A DNA stretch of 64,000 bases from an uncultured Spiribacter sp. (GTDB taxonomy: Bacteria; Pseudomonadota; Gammaproteobacteria; Nitrococcales; Nitrococcaceae). The DNA is taken from assembly GCA_937884605.1 (NCBI GenBank), contig CALGDM010000022.1, positions 34,123 through 98,122 on the forward strand, given 5' to 3'. Numbering within the stretch: position 1 is the stretch's first letter; each line of letters starts with the position of its first letter. The notes beneath the pieces are model-generated. The model was given only the letters and a program-made list of their open reading frames with translations, made no database searches and was not told where the DNA came from. A program made the position numbers and the translations under genes. This document shows positions 56,142-63,141 of this stretch, one piece after another.

Positions 56142-56374
56142 CGCTCATCCCACTCCGAGCGCATCTCCCGCTGATAAGCGAGGCCGCCGGTACTGGCCTT
56201 CGGACGATCGCGCCATAGTCCAAAAGCGGCATCATCGCCGATTGCCGGCTGATGGGTGTCGATGTAGGCGGCAACGGCGCGACGAATGAGCTCGGCACGA
56301 GACGCCCGCTCACGCTCGCCGAGCTCGCGCAGGGCCGCGATTTGAGCATCCGGCAGATCAATGATCGTGCGCAT
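56138..56374 (-). CDS. vapB: VapB-like ribbon-helix-helix antitoxin
   Basis: A 78-residue RHH/CopG-type antitoxin: MRTIIDLPDAQIAALRELG and RASRAELIRRAVAAYID, with the toxin-binding tail AFGLWRDRPKASTGGLAYQ. Start ATG 56374 gives the usual RHH opening; the upstream in-frame ATG is not needed. Its usual partner vapC is reduced to a few codons immediately after it, so it is a solitary antitoxin. Confidence 0.82.
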   Translation of the reverse strand: MRTIIDLPDAQIAALRELGERERASRAELIRRAVAAYIDTHQPAIGDDAAFGLWRDRPKASTGGLAYQREMRSEWDER

Positions 56375-56440
56375 GTTGTGCCTCCCAATGGCCATTCGGG
56401 GCCTCAGTGATGGCCGGCTCCAGCCCGCCCTTTCTCCTCG

Positions 56441-56989
56441 CTACAACAACTGCTCGATGGCGCGTTTGAGCTTGTCCGACCCGGGTCGGGTCATGGCGCC
56501 AAACACCTCGACCACTTCGCCGTCGGGACTGACCAGATACTTGTTGAAGTTCCAGCGCGGGGCGCGCGACTGACGGGCCAACTCGGCAAAGATCGGATGG
56601 GCGTTGCCACCGCGCACCGGCACCGTCGCCATCATGTCAAAGCTCACACCAAAGTTGACGAAGCAGGTCTCGGCGGCGGCCGCCTCGTCATCGGCCTCCT
56701 GGTTAAAGGAGTCCGACGAAAACCCGATCACCTTCAGCCCCTGGTCGGCGTATTCCTGATGCAGTGCCTCCAGCCCCTCGAACTGCCCGGTAAAGCCGCA
56801 GTGGCTCGCGGTATTCACCAGCAGTACCGCCGGCGCATCGGCGGCGAGGGCCTTGATGTTGGCGGTCTCGCTCGAGTGCAGGCGACGCATGTCGTGGTCC
56901 AGCCAGTCATTGGCGGAGGCAGTGGTGGCCATCGCAGCCCCTCCCAGAATCAGCGTGATTAAAAGCGTGGCGAGGTTAACGGGTTTCAT
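56441..56989 (-). CDS. Glutathione peroxidase (exported)
   Basis: A 182-residue peroxidase of the GPx/BtuE family. Residues 1-26 are a signal peptide (LITLILGGAAMATTASA), so it should act outside the cytoplasm. The peroxidatic Cys is in LLVNTASHCGFTGQFEGLE, and the catalytic Trp/Asn in RAPRWNFNKYLVSPDG. It is Cys-type, not selenocysteine. No reductase is next to it. It sits alone between vapB and yoeB on the same strand. Confidence 0.9.
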   Translation of the reverse strand: MKPVNLATLLITLILGGAAMATTASANDWLDHDMRRLHSSETANIKALAADAPAVLLVNTASHCGFTGQFEGLEALHQEYADQGLKVIGFSSDSFNQEADDEAAAAETCFVNFGVSFDMMATVPVRGGNAHPIFAELARQSRAPRWNFNKYLVSPDGEVVEVFGAMTRPGSDKLKRAIEQLL

Positions 56990-57019
56990 GGCGGAGTCCT
57001 TGGTATGGGTATCCCTTCC

Positions 57020-57274
57020 TCAATAGTGATACCGCAGCTGTGCGATCACCAGTGTGCCGTCGACAAGCTTGTAGACCATGCGGTGTTCGTAATCGATCCG
57101 CCTCGACCAGTAGCCTGCAAGCCCGTGTCGCAGTGGCTCGGGTTTTCCCGGCCCATCAAAGGGCGCTCGCAGCGTCGCCTTGATTAGCTGATTGATCCGC
57201 TTCAGCGTCCGACGATCCGTTTTCTGCCAGAACAGGTAGTCGTCCCAGGCGTTGCTTGAAAAACAGACACTCAT
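57020..57274 (-). CDS. yoeB: YoeB-family mRNA interferase toxin
   Basis: An 84-residue toxin of the Txe/YoeB family, cleaving mRNA in the ribosome. Matching parts are AWDDYLFWQKTDRRTLKRIN, PFDGPGKPEPLRHGLAGYWS, RRIDYEHRMVYKL and the C-terminal RYHY, which holds the conserved His-Tyr. Its Glu (GKPEPL) and Arg (SRRIDYEHR) catalytic positions are present, so it looks active. It overlaps yefM by 4 bases. Confidence 0.93.
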   Translation of the reverse strand: MSVCFSSNAWDDYLFWQKTDRRTLKRINQLIKATLRAPFDGPGKPEPLRHGLAGYWSRRIDYEHRMVYKLVDGTLVIAQLRYHY

Positions 57275-57522
57275 TCAGCCAGCGGATGCTCTTCACCACC
57301 CCCTGCTTCCAGTTCGGCCACCGATTCGAGCAGCCGCCGGGCATTGGCGGGCGAGCGCAAGAGCCAGGCCGTTTCCTGCAGTGATTCGTAGTCTTCCAGC
57401 GACATCATGACCACCGACGATGAACGCCCCCGCGTGATCGTGACGGGCGCATGGTCCTCGCATACCTGCTCCATCGTGCCCGCCAGGTTCGCCCGTGCTT
57501 TTGTATAACTGATCGCGTCCAT
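57271..57522 (-). CDS. yefM: YefM-family antitoxin
   Basis: An 83-residue Phd/YefM antitoxin: MDAISYTKARANLAGTMEQV, VTITRGRSSSVVMMSLEDYE and SLQETAWLLRSPANARRLLE are the family segments. It binds YoeB through its C-terminal tail and represses the operon. It is first in the operon, and TGTAC half sites lie just upstream. Confidence 0.93.
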   Translation of the reverse strand: MDAISYTKARANLAGTMEQVCEDHAPVTITRGRSSSVVMMSLEDYESLQETAWLLRSPANARRLLESVAELEAGGGEEHPLAE

Positions 57523-57536
57523 ATTCCCTCCCGGTC

Positions 57537-57553
57537 TGTACGCGATATTGTAC
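57537..57553. promoter_or_regulatory. YefM-type operator half sites
   Basis: Two TGTAC elements at 57537-57541 and 57549-57553 are 12 bases apart. E. coli YefM-YoeB binds two TGTACA-core sites at the same centre spacing. They lie 15 bases upstream of the yefM start. The last base of each hexamer differs, so strength is uncertain. Confidence 0.5.
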
Positions 57554-57590
57554 TTGAAAATGGCGTTACGGTCAGGGACTTTTGCTTTTG

Positions 57591-57634
57591 CTAGATCAAT
57601 CTAGTAAAAATAATAGATCGACCTAGTAAAATAC
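57591..57634. repeat. AT-rich tandem repeat upstream of the DUF4143 ATPase
   Basis: Two near-identical units lie end to end: TAGATCAATCTAGTAAAAA (from 57592) and TAGATCGACCTAGTAAAAT (from 57614), at a 22-base period. The first contains CTAGATCAATCTAG, with inverted CTAGAT/ATCTAG arms. They end 7 bases before the start codon and so may be an operator. The area is markedly AT-rich for this window. Confidence 0.7.
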
Positions 57635-57640
57635 CTCGCC

Positions 57641-58810
57641 ATGAAAACAGACTTCCAGCGCGCCTTCGTTCCCTTCCTCGACAAGCGGCTCGACGAACAA
57701 GCACCGCTCATACAGGTGCTCGTCGGGCCAAGACAGGTTGGAAAGACAACCGGCGTCAAGCAACTGATCGCGCAACGCGACTCGCCGACCCACTATGCGA
57801 GCGCCGACGATATCCTCACCAGCGACCGTACCTGGCTGCTCGAACAGTGGCAGCAGGCACTGCTGCTGGGACAACGGGCCATCCTCGTGATCGACGAGAT
57901 CCAGAAGGTGCACAATTGGCCGGAGACAATCAAAGGTCTCTGGGACCGCCAGGCGACTCGGCCCCCGGATAATCGTCTGCGCGTCATTCTGCTCAGTTCT
58001 AGCGCGCTGCAGATCCAGGACGGCGTGACCGAGAGCCTGGCGGGCCGCTTCGAGTTGACCCGGATTGACCATTGGGGCTTTCACGAACTCCAGCAGGCAT
58101 TCGGCTACGATCTTGATCAATACCTCGCATTCGGCGGATATCCGGGCGCCGTCGCCCTCGAGCATGATCCCGATCGCTGGTACGCGTACTTGAAGGAGTC
58201 GATTGTCGAGACCGTCATTGGCCGCGATATCCTCCAGTTCCATCGGATCGGCAAGCCCGCCCTGTTCCGTCAGGCCTTCGAGATCCTGTGTCACTACCCG
58301 GCGCAGGAGATTAGTTACACGAAACTGCTCGGACAGCTCCAGGACCAGGGCAATACCGATCTGATCAAGCACTACATCGCGCTCTACGAAAGCGCTTTCA
58401 TGCTCAACGCCCTCGAGAAATACTCTGCCAAGGCCTGGCGTCGACGCGGCTCCAGCCCGAAGATTCTGCCGGGCTGCCCGGCGCTGTACCGGATGAATGC
58501 GAGCCGGCCCACCATCGACAACGCCGAGGAGCGTGGACGCGTATTCGAACTGGCGGTCGGTGCCGAGCTTGCTCGCCTACCCGGCAAGCTTTACTACTGG
58601 CGTGAAGGCAATGCGGAGGTGGACTTTATCTACCAGCACCGAGGCAAGCTGTACGCGATCGAAGTCAAGTCAGGGCCGCGAAAATCCCGGAAAGGGCTGG
58701 ATGCCTTTTGCGCGCAAGTGCCCCACGCCATCCCGATCATCGTCACGCCTGAGCACTTCGCACAGTTCTCGGCCGACCCGGCAGACTATCTGAGCCGTCT
58801 GGAATATTAA
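57641..58810 (+). CDS. AAA-type ATPase with DUF4143 domain
   Basis: A 389-residue protein of the AAA_14/DUF4143 family. Walker A is GPRQVGKTT (residues 29-37), Walker B is AILVIDEIQ, and the sensor-like segment is LSSSALQI. The middle (about 200-300) is the DUF4143 helical part with [19 protein letters not shown]. The C-terminus has [23 protein letters not shown], resembling the D-x-E-x-K pattern of PD-(D/E)xK nucleases. The function is unknown; such genes are common in accessory regions. Sharper AT content upstream suggests recent arrival. Confidence 0.88.
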   Translation: MKTDFQRAFVPFLDKRLDEQAPLIQVLVGPRQVGKTTGVKQLIAQRDSPTHYASADDILTSDRTWLLEQWQQALLLGQRAILVIDEIQKVHNWPETIKGLWDRQATRPPDNRLRVILLSSSALQIQDGVTESLAGRFELTRIDHWGFHELQQAFGYDLDQYLAFGGYPGAVALEHDPDRWYAYLKESIVETVIGRDILQFHRIGKPALFRQAFEILCHYPAQEISYTKLLGQLQDQGNTDLIKHYIALYESAFMLNALEKYSAKAWRRRGSSPKILPGCPALYRMNASRPTIDNAEERGRVFELAVGAELARLPGKLYYWREGNAEVDFIYQHRGKLYAIEVKSGPRKSRKGLDAFCAQVPHAIPIIVTPEHFAQFSADPADYLSRLEY

Positions 58811-59910
58811 TCGCGAATTTCGCGCGCCGCGTAATTGGCTTCGATCCACTCGCGGTAGGCGCCGCTCTGCACGCGCTGCACCCATTGGGGATGATCGATG
58901 TACCACTGGATCGTCTCGCGCAGCCCGGTCTCGAAGCTGTGGGCCGGCCGCCAGCCCAGCTCCGATTGGATGCGACGGCTGTCGATGGCGTAGCGCCGGT
59001 CATGCCCGGGGCGATCGGTGACAAACCGGATCAGGTCGCGATGGCTCTGGGGGCCGCCGGTGGCCTGGCCATCCCGCTCGTCCAGGGCATCGCAGAGGGC
59101 TTCGACGACCTGCAGGTTGGTGCGCTCGGCGTCGCCGCCGATGTTGTAGGTGCCGCCGATTTGACCCTCCTGCAGCACCTGCCACAGCGCCTCGGCGTGG
59201 TCATCGACATGCAGCCAGTCACGGATCTGGCCGCCATCGCCGTAGACCGGCAGGGGCTTGCCGGCGAGTGCATTCAGGATCATCAGCGGGATCAGCTTTT
59301 CAGGAAACTGATAGGGCCCGTAGTTGTTCGAGCAGTTGGTGATCACCACGGGCAGCCCATAGGTGCGATGCCAGGCGCGCACCAGATGATCACTGGCGGC
59401 CTTGCTCGCGGCGTAGGGTGAGCTGGGCGCGTAGGGGGTCGTCTCGTGAAACGCGGGGGCGTCCGCCGGCAGGTCGCCGAACACCTCGTCGGTAGAGATG
59501 TGATGAAAGCGAAAGCGCCCGCGCGGGCTGAGCCCACTCGCGTCGGGCCGGTCGTCGAGGCCTTCCCAGAAGTCGCGGGCCACATCGAGCAGGACCTGCG
59601 TGCCCACCACATTGGTGTCAACGAACACCCCCGGGCCCAGGATCGAGCGGTCGACATGGCTTTCGGCGGCCAGGTGCATCACCGCATCGGGGCGGTGGTC
59701 ACGAAACACGCGCTCAAGCGCCTCACGATCACGGATATCAACGCGCTCAAAGCGATACCCCGGGTCATCGGCCAGCCCGGGGAGGGATTCCGGGTTGCCG
59801 GCGTAGGTCAGGGCGTCGACGTTGACGATCTCGGCGCGTTGCCCGGCCCGCAGTTGCCGGATCAGCGCCGAACCAATAAAGCCGGCACCGCCGGTTACAA
59901 GTATTTTCAT
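58807..59910 (-). CDS. rfbB: dTDP-glucose 4,6-dehydratase RfbB
   Basis: A 367-residue SDR enzyme that makes dTDP-4-keto-6-deoxyglucose, on the way to dTDP-rhamnose and related sugars of surface polysaccharide. The NAD motif is [18 protein letters not shown]; the active site is in [18 protein letters not shown] with YAASK (Y-x3-K), and AESHVDRSI is a typical segment. No rfbA, C or D is adjacent. It is convergent with the DUF4143 ATPase gene (4-base overlap). Confidence 0.95.
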   Translation of the reverse strand: MKILVTGGAGFIGSALIRQLRAGQRAEIVNVDALTYAGNPESLPGLADDPGYRFERVDIRDREALERVFRDHRPDAVMHLAAESHVDRSILGPGVFVDTNVVGTQVLLDVARDFWEGLDDRPDASGLSPRGRFRFHHISTDEVFGDLPADAPAFHETTPYAPSSPYAASKAASDHLVRAWHRTYGLPVVITNCSNNYGPYQFPEKLIPLMILNALAGKPLPVYGDGGQIRDWLHVDDHAEALWQVLQEGQIGGTYNIGGDAERTNLQVVEALCDALDERDGQATGGPQSHRDLIRFVTDRPGHDRRYAIDSRRIQSELGWRPAHSFETGLRETIQWYIDHPQWVQRVQSGAYREWIEANYAAREIRD

Positions 59911-59965
59911 CGCCGAAACTCTAGCAAAACGAGCGACACACGATCACACCGAGCTTTCAGTGTTT

Positions 59966-60097
59966 TCAGTAGCGCTCGGTCTTTCGCGCCCGACGCATGA
60001 GCAAACCCGCATCCTCATCGGCCACCGGCATTTGATCAGTCAACGCACGCAGCCTTGCCACTTCAATCGGTGTTCTTTTTTGGGTGTCGGTCATCAT
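59966..60097 (-). CDS. Small hypothetical protein, 43 residues
   Basis: A 43-residue reading frame in the gap between rfbB and the fructosamine kinase. It encodes a charged, helical-looking peptide opening MMTDTQKRTPIEVARLRALT and ending LLMRRARKTERY. GGAA lies about 6 bases before ATG 60097. The composition looks protein-like rather than random, but I recognise no family. It is the candidate gene of this 242-base gap; the two Met codons give a choice of start. Confidence 0.35.
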   Translation of the reverse strand: MMTDTQKRTPIEVARLRALTDQMPVADEDAGLLMRRARKTERY

Positions 60098-60152
60098 GCT
60101 TCCAATAATACCCTTGTTCTGGAAACGTTAGGCACCCTCGAAAGGATCGATC

Positions 60153-61034
60153 ATGGACAACGCCTGCCGGACCGAGATTGAGCAGGGCATCGCCAATGCA
60201 TTGGGATCGGCGCCCGTCGCCCTGCAATGGACGCCGATCGGCGGCGGCGATATCAATGCCGCCTACCGGCTGACCGGCGAACGGGGATCGTGGTTTATCA
60301 AGCTCAATCGGGCCGAGCGCCTCGCCATGTTCGAGGCCGAAGCCGAGGGCCTGCAGGCGATGGCGGCAGCGGACGGCCCCCGCGTGCCCGCTCCACTGAC
60401 CTGGGGCGTTGCCGGTGGGCGCAGTTACCTGGTGATGGAGTGGATCGAATTGCGCTCGCGCGGCGACGCTGCGGCGCTGGGGACGCAGCTGGCGGGGCTG
60501 CATGGCCGGACGGCCGAGCGCCACGGCTGGCATCGCGATAACACCATTGGCACCACCGACCAACCCAACCCGCCGGATCACGACTGGGTGCGCTTCTATC
60601 GGGATCAACGGCTGCGCTTTCAGCTCGAGCTTGCCGGTCGTAACGGACTGGACCAGCGGTTGCAGGCGCGGGGCGAAGCACTGGCTGAGCGGATGGCGGC
60701 GTTTTTCAGCGGCTACACGCCTGTTCCGTCACTGCTGCACGGCGATCTGTGGACCGGCAATGTCGGCTTTGACTCAGCCGGCCAGCCGGTGCTCTACGAC
60801 CCGGCTGTGTACTTTGGTGACCGGGAAAGCGACATCGCCATGTCCGAGCTCTTCGGGCGATTACCGGCGGCGGCCTACGAGGCCTACAACGCCGCCTGGC
60901 CTCTGGATGCCGGCTATCCGGTGCGCCGCGATCTCTATCAGCTCTACCACGTCCTCAACCACGCCAACCTGTTTGGCGGCCCATACGCTGGCGAAGCGCT
61001 CGCGATGATGGATCGGTTGCTGGCGCAGGTTTGA
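60153..61034 (+). CDS. Fructosamine kinase family protein
   Basis: A 293-residue protein of the fructosamine-3-kinase family, which phosphorylates sugars attached to protein lysines so that they fall off (deglycation). The kinase-like catalytic loop is SLLHGDLWTGNVGF (about residue 200), followed by LYDPAVYFGDRESDIAMSEL, the metal-binding region. N-terminal segments GGGDINAAYRLTG and GSWFIKLNRAE match the ATP-binding lobe. Length fits. It stands alone between rfbB and the tacAT locus. Confidence 0.92.
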   Translation: MDNACRTEIEQGIANALGSAPVALQWTPIGGGDINAAYRLTGERGSWFIKLNRAERLAMFEAEAEGLQAMAAADGPRVPAPLTWGVAGGRSYLVMEWIELRSRGDAAALGTQLAGLHGRTAERHGWHRDNTIGTTDQPNPPDHDWVRFYRDQRLRFQLELAGRNGLDQRLQARGEALAERMAAFFSGYTPVPSLLHGDLWTGNVGFDSAGQPVLYDPAVYFGDRESDIAMSELFGRLPAAAYEAYNAAWPLDAGYPVRRDLYQLYHVLNHANLFGGPYAGEALAMMDRLLAQV

Positions 61035-61080
61035 GTGGCGCCGAGCACAAACTCGCTAACCGCGATCATCACAAGAGACA

Positions 61081-61584
61081 TCAACCGATTGCCTGCCCAA
61101 TTTCATTAATCGTCAGCATGAGGGTCATGTCGTCGGTCGGCGAGTCATAAAAGCCATGCTTGAGATAGAACGACCTGGCCTGCTCGTCGAGCGCATGCAC
61201 AAGCATCGCTCGAATACCGATGTGTTCTGCCGCTGTGTGGACCCGCAGGTAGGCGTCCTTCAGCAACGCGCGGCCGAGGCCCTGGCCGCTATGGCGCGCG
61301 TCGACTGCCAACCTCGCCAAAAGAACAATCGGTACGGGATCAGGGGTATTGCGACGGACTCGACTGGCCGTGCTGTCCCGGGTGATCGCCCCCGAGGCAA
61401 GCGCGTAGTACCCGATCACGCGCTGATCGGGGTCACAAGCGACATAGGTTCTGGCAGAAGCGCCTAACTGGGTCGCCTTCAGGGCCCGCTTTTTTAACCA
61501 CTCATTCAGTGAGGCATGGCCACAATCGAAATCGTCGACACCGTCATCCTCGGTCAGCAGAGCCGGTGCCCGGATCACTCCCAC
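61081..61584 (-). CDS. tacT: GNAT toxin of the TacT family
   Basis: A 167-residue acetyltransferase resembling the TacT/AtaT toxins, which acetylate the amino acid on charged tRNA. The acetyl-CoA-binding motif is LARLAVDARHSGQGLGRALL and the catalytic-side segment FYLKHGFYDSP holds the conserved Tyr. The N-terminal DFDCGHASLNEWLKKRA is typical of the group. The start is GTG 61584 or GTG 61578, overlapping tacA by up to 10 bases. It looks intact. Confidence 0.9.
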   Translation of the reverse strand: MGVIRAPALLTEDDGVDDFDCGHASLNEWLKKRALKATQLGASARTYVACDPDQRVIGYYALASGAITRDSTASRVRRNTPDPVPIVLLARLAVDARHSGQGLGRALLKDAYLRVHTAAEHIGIRAMLVHALDEQARSFYLKHGFYDSPTDDMTLMLTINEIGQAIG

Positions 61585-61838
61585 GGGGCGCGGTGTTTCA
61601 GTACGTTCTGCAGGCGCTGGTTGGTCGCCGGCGGCGCATCAAGCGCGTCGATAAATTTCTGGAAGCGCTCGGGCGAGACAGAGATCAATGCTTGCTCCGA
61701 TATAACGGACTCAGCGCGTTGCACCGCCGCCTCCAGCACAAACTCGGTTCGATTCTGATGGGCCAGCTCGGCTGCACGATCAATGAGACTGCGAACCTTT
61801 GGTGCAGCTTTCATGTTCATTGCCACTGAATCACTCAT
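61575..61838 (-). CDS. tacA: TacA-type antitoxin (DUF1778, ribbon-helix-helix)
   Basis: An 87-residue antitoxin: MNMKAAPKVRSLIDRAAELA and NRTEFVLEAAVQRAES form the ribbon-helix-helix DNA-binding part, and SPERFQKFIDALDAPPATNQ the toxin-binding part. Start ATG 61838 has GGAG seven bases upstream; the longer in-frame reading crosses the operator region. It represses its own operon with TacT, by family knowledge. Confidence 0.9.
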   Translation of the reverse strand: MSDSVAMNMKAAPKVRSLIDRAAELAHQNRTEFVLEAAVQRAESVISEQALISVSPERFQKFIDALDAPPATNQRLQNVLKHRAPWE

Positions 61839-61852
61839 GATTGACTCCTGAC

Positions 61853-61892
61853 CGTGTATCTTTCGTGTATTTATATTCACATATCCAATATG
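61853..61892. promoter_or_regulatory. Putative tacAT operator region
   Basis: CGTGTAT occurs twice, at 61853-61859 and 61864-61870, with an 11-base period (one helical turn). Beside it is CATATCCAATATG (61880-61892) with perfect 5-base inverted arms. The stretch is AT-rich and 15-54 bases upstream of tacA. Repeats of this sort suit an autoregulated RHH antitoxin. Confidence 0.5.
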
Positions 61893-61914
61893 TACCTACA
61901 AGAACCGGAAGCGC

Positions 61915-62046
61915 GTGCAAAGGGTCGCGAACCGATTCCTTGTACTGATGCGCCGCCTGGCGTCGTTGAGGCAGGGGCCGTGCCGGCTGGTCCAGCGCTC
62001 CCATTATGCGCTCAAACGCCTCGCGGCTCGTATTAATGTGATCGAC
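61915..62046 (-). pseudogene. Possible antitoxin C-terminal relic (DUF1778-like)
   Basis: Between vapC and tacA the minus strand has an open stretch reading SREAFERIMGALDQPARPLP, which resembles the C-terminal toxin-binding segment of DUF1778 antitoxins (compare SPERFQKFIDALDAPP in tacA). No start codon or N-terminal DNA-binding part is found. It may be what remains of a second tacA-like gene. The similarity is short. Confidence 0.3.
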
Positions 62047-62070
62047 CTGCCTGCCCGTAGAGCAGATAAA

Positions 62071-62505
62071 TCACAGGTCATCGCCATCCAACCACGGGTT
62101 GATCAACGCAACGCCAGTCGGCTCAAAATCAGCGACATTACGTGTTGCGACGCCCATGCCGTGCACGAGGGCCGTTGCCGCAATCAGTGCGTCGCGCTCG
62201 CTCCGTCGATCAGGCACATGCAACCGAGCGCAGCGAAGAGCGACGGCCGTGTCTACAGGTAATACCCGGTCGGCGAATTCGGGTAGCACGTGCGACTCGA
62301 GCCAGATCCGCAACATCGAGCCCTGCGCCTCATCTCGGTGCTCGGCCGCTGTCACTCCGAGCTCAATCTCCATCAGCGTGATCGCCGAGAGGTACAGGGT
62401 CGTTGCGTCGACGCTCGCCGCCCATGCGGCGACGTTCGGATCCGCTTTGCCGGCTCGGACCTTGCGCAGCTCCGACACCACGTTGGTGTCGAGGATCACC
62501 ATCAC
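62071..62505 (-). CDS. vapC: VapC-type PIN-domain toxin
   Basis: A 144-residue PIN-domain ribonuclease. The acidic active-site residues are in MMVILDTNVVSELRK (Asp-6), LSAITLMEIELG (Glu), RRSERDALIAATAL (Asp) and TRNVADFEPTG (Asp). The C-terminal VALINPW is typical of the FitB/VapC group. It overlaps the phd-type antitoxin by 4 bases and looks intact. Targets of VapC toxins are usually tRNA or rRNA. Confidence 0.93.
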   Translation of the reverse strand: MMVILDTNVVSELRKVRAGKADPNVAAWAASVDATTLYLSAITLMEIELGVTAAEHRDEAQGSMLRIWLESHVLPEFADRVLPVDTAVALRCARLHVPDRRSERDALIAATALVHGMGVATRNVADFEPTGVALINPWLDGDDL

Positions 62506-62756
62506 GACAGGTCAGCCGTCCGGGGTTCAAGGTTGATGCGCGGCGGGTCGAACTCGATGTCGGCGACTCCCGGCATGGCGAGCGCATCCGCGATGTTGCG
62601 CTTACCGCCCGTCAATCGCTGGTATTCCTCGATACTCAACAGGACGTGTGACGGCTTGCCGCGGTTGGTAATGAAGACCGGGCCGAGTCCTGCGGCTGTT
62701 TTCGCGCGACTCACATCCTGGTTCAGTTCACGACTCGAGAGTGTTGTGATCGTCAT
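62502..62756 (-). CDS. phd: Phd/YefM-family antitoxin paired with VapC
   Basis: An 84-residue antitoxin: TTLSSRELNQDVSRAKTAAG and PVFITNRGKPSHVLLSIEEY are the Phd family segments (DNA-binding half), and the rest is the toxin-binding tail. It is first in the operon with vapC (overlap ATGA). The perfect palindrome 33 bases upstream is the likely operator. Confidence 0.92.
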   Translation of the reverse strand: MTITTLSSRELNQDVSRAKTAAGLGPVFITNRGKPSHVLLSIEEYQRLTGGKRNIADALAMPGVADIEFDPPRINLEPRTADLS

Positions 62757-62789
62757 CCTTCAGACCTTCCTGTATCGCCCAAAGCTGCA

Positions 62790-62809
62790 TTGTAGCAACG
62801 TTGCTACAA
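62790..62809. promoter_or_regulatory. Perfect 20-base palindrome, operator of phd-vapC
   Basis: TTGTAGCAACGTTGCTACAA is perfectly symmetric (10-base arms) and ends 33 bases before the phd start. Its right half includes TACAAT on the minus strand, a good -10 box, so bound antitoxin would cover the promoter. Autoregulation is inferred from the family. Confidence 0.8.
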
Positions 62810-62882
62810 ATAAACGACCGGGTGATAGGCACTCGCCCCGTGCCCGGGGTTACGAATAGCCGGTGGGCCTGGAGGATGCGCT

Positions 62883-63086
62883 GATCTGATTGATATCGAG
62901 GACGGCATCCGTTACCCGAGCGTGCGCGATCCCGAGGGCATCTGTGCGGCGGTATTCCGTCCCCGGTGTCTCGTCCCGCCGGCGATCCAGACGCAGCACT
63001 ACGGCTATCATTGGGACGGCCAGGCGATCACCGCTGTTATCAAGTTATCCGAAAGCGGTGTTCAGCCACATCCGAGTAACGAATAA
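62883..63086 (+). pseudogene. RES-domain toxin, 5'-truncated remnant
   Basis: A plus-strand frame of 67 codons reads DLIDIEDGIRYPSVRDPEGI, CAAVFRPRCLVPPAIQ and HYGYHWDGQAITAVIKL, which follows the C-terminal half of RES-domain NAD-degrading toxins (YPSVR..GG.C.AAFRPR and Y.WDG). No start codon is found upstream in frame, and no Xre-type antitoxin partner lies ahead. It is therefore the tail of a toxin gene whose front has been lost, next to phd-vapC and the galE copy. Confidence 0.72.
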
Positions 63087-63098
63087 GTCGGGAGGGCA

Positions 63099-63134
63099 CG
63101 GCGCCAGGCGCACCGGGAATATGCGGCCATTGGC
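63099..63134. repeat. Short direct copy of galE sequence
   Basis: Positions 63099-63134 repeat galE positions 63298-63333 at 32 of 36 sites; the first 20 bases are identical (CGGCGCCAGGCGCACCGGGA), followed by TGCGGCCA and TGGC with a few differences. It lies between the RES remnant and the galE stop. A match this long is unlikely by chance; it looks like a scar of recombination or a fragment of a second galE copy. Confidence 0.7.
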
Positions 63135-63141
63135 AGCCTGA

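Noticed and set aside
62890..63141. An 83-codon plus-strand frame near the RES remnant
   Set aside because: It is out of frame with the RES-like translation and shows no similarity itself; the RES motifs are in the adjacent frame.
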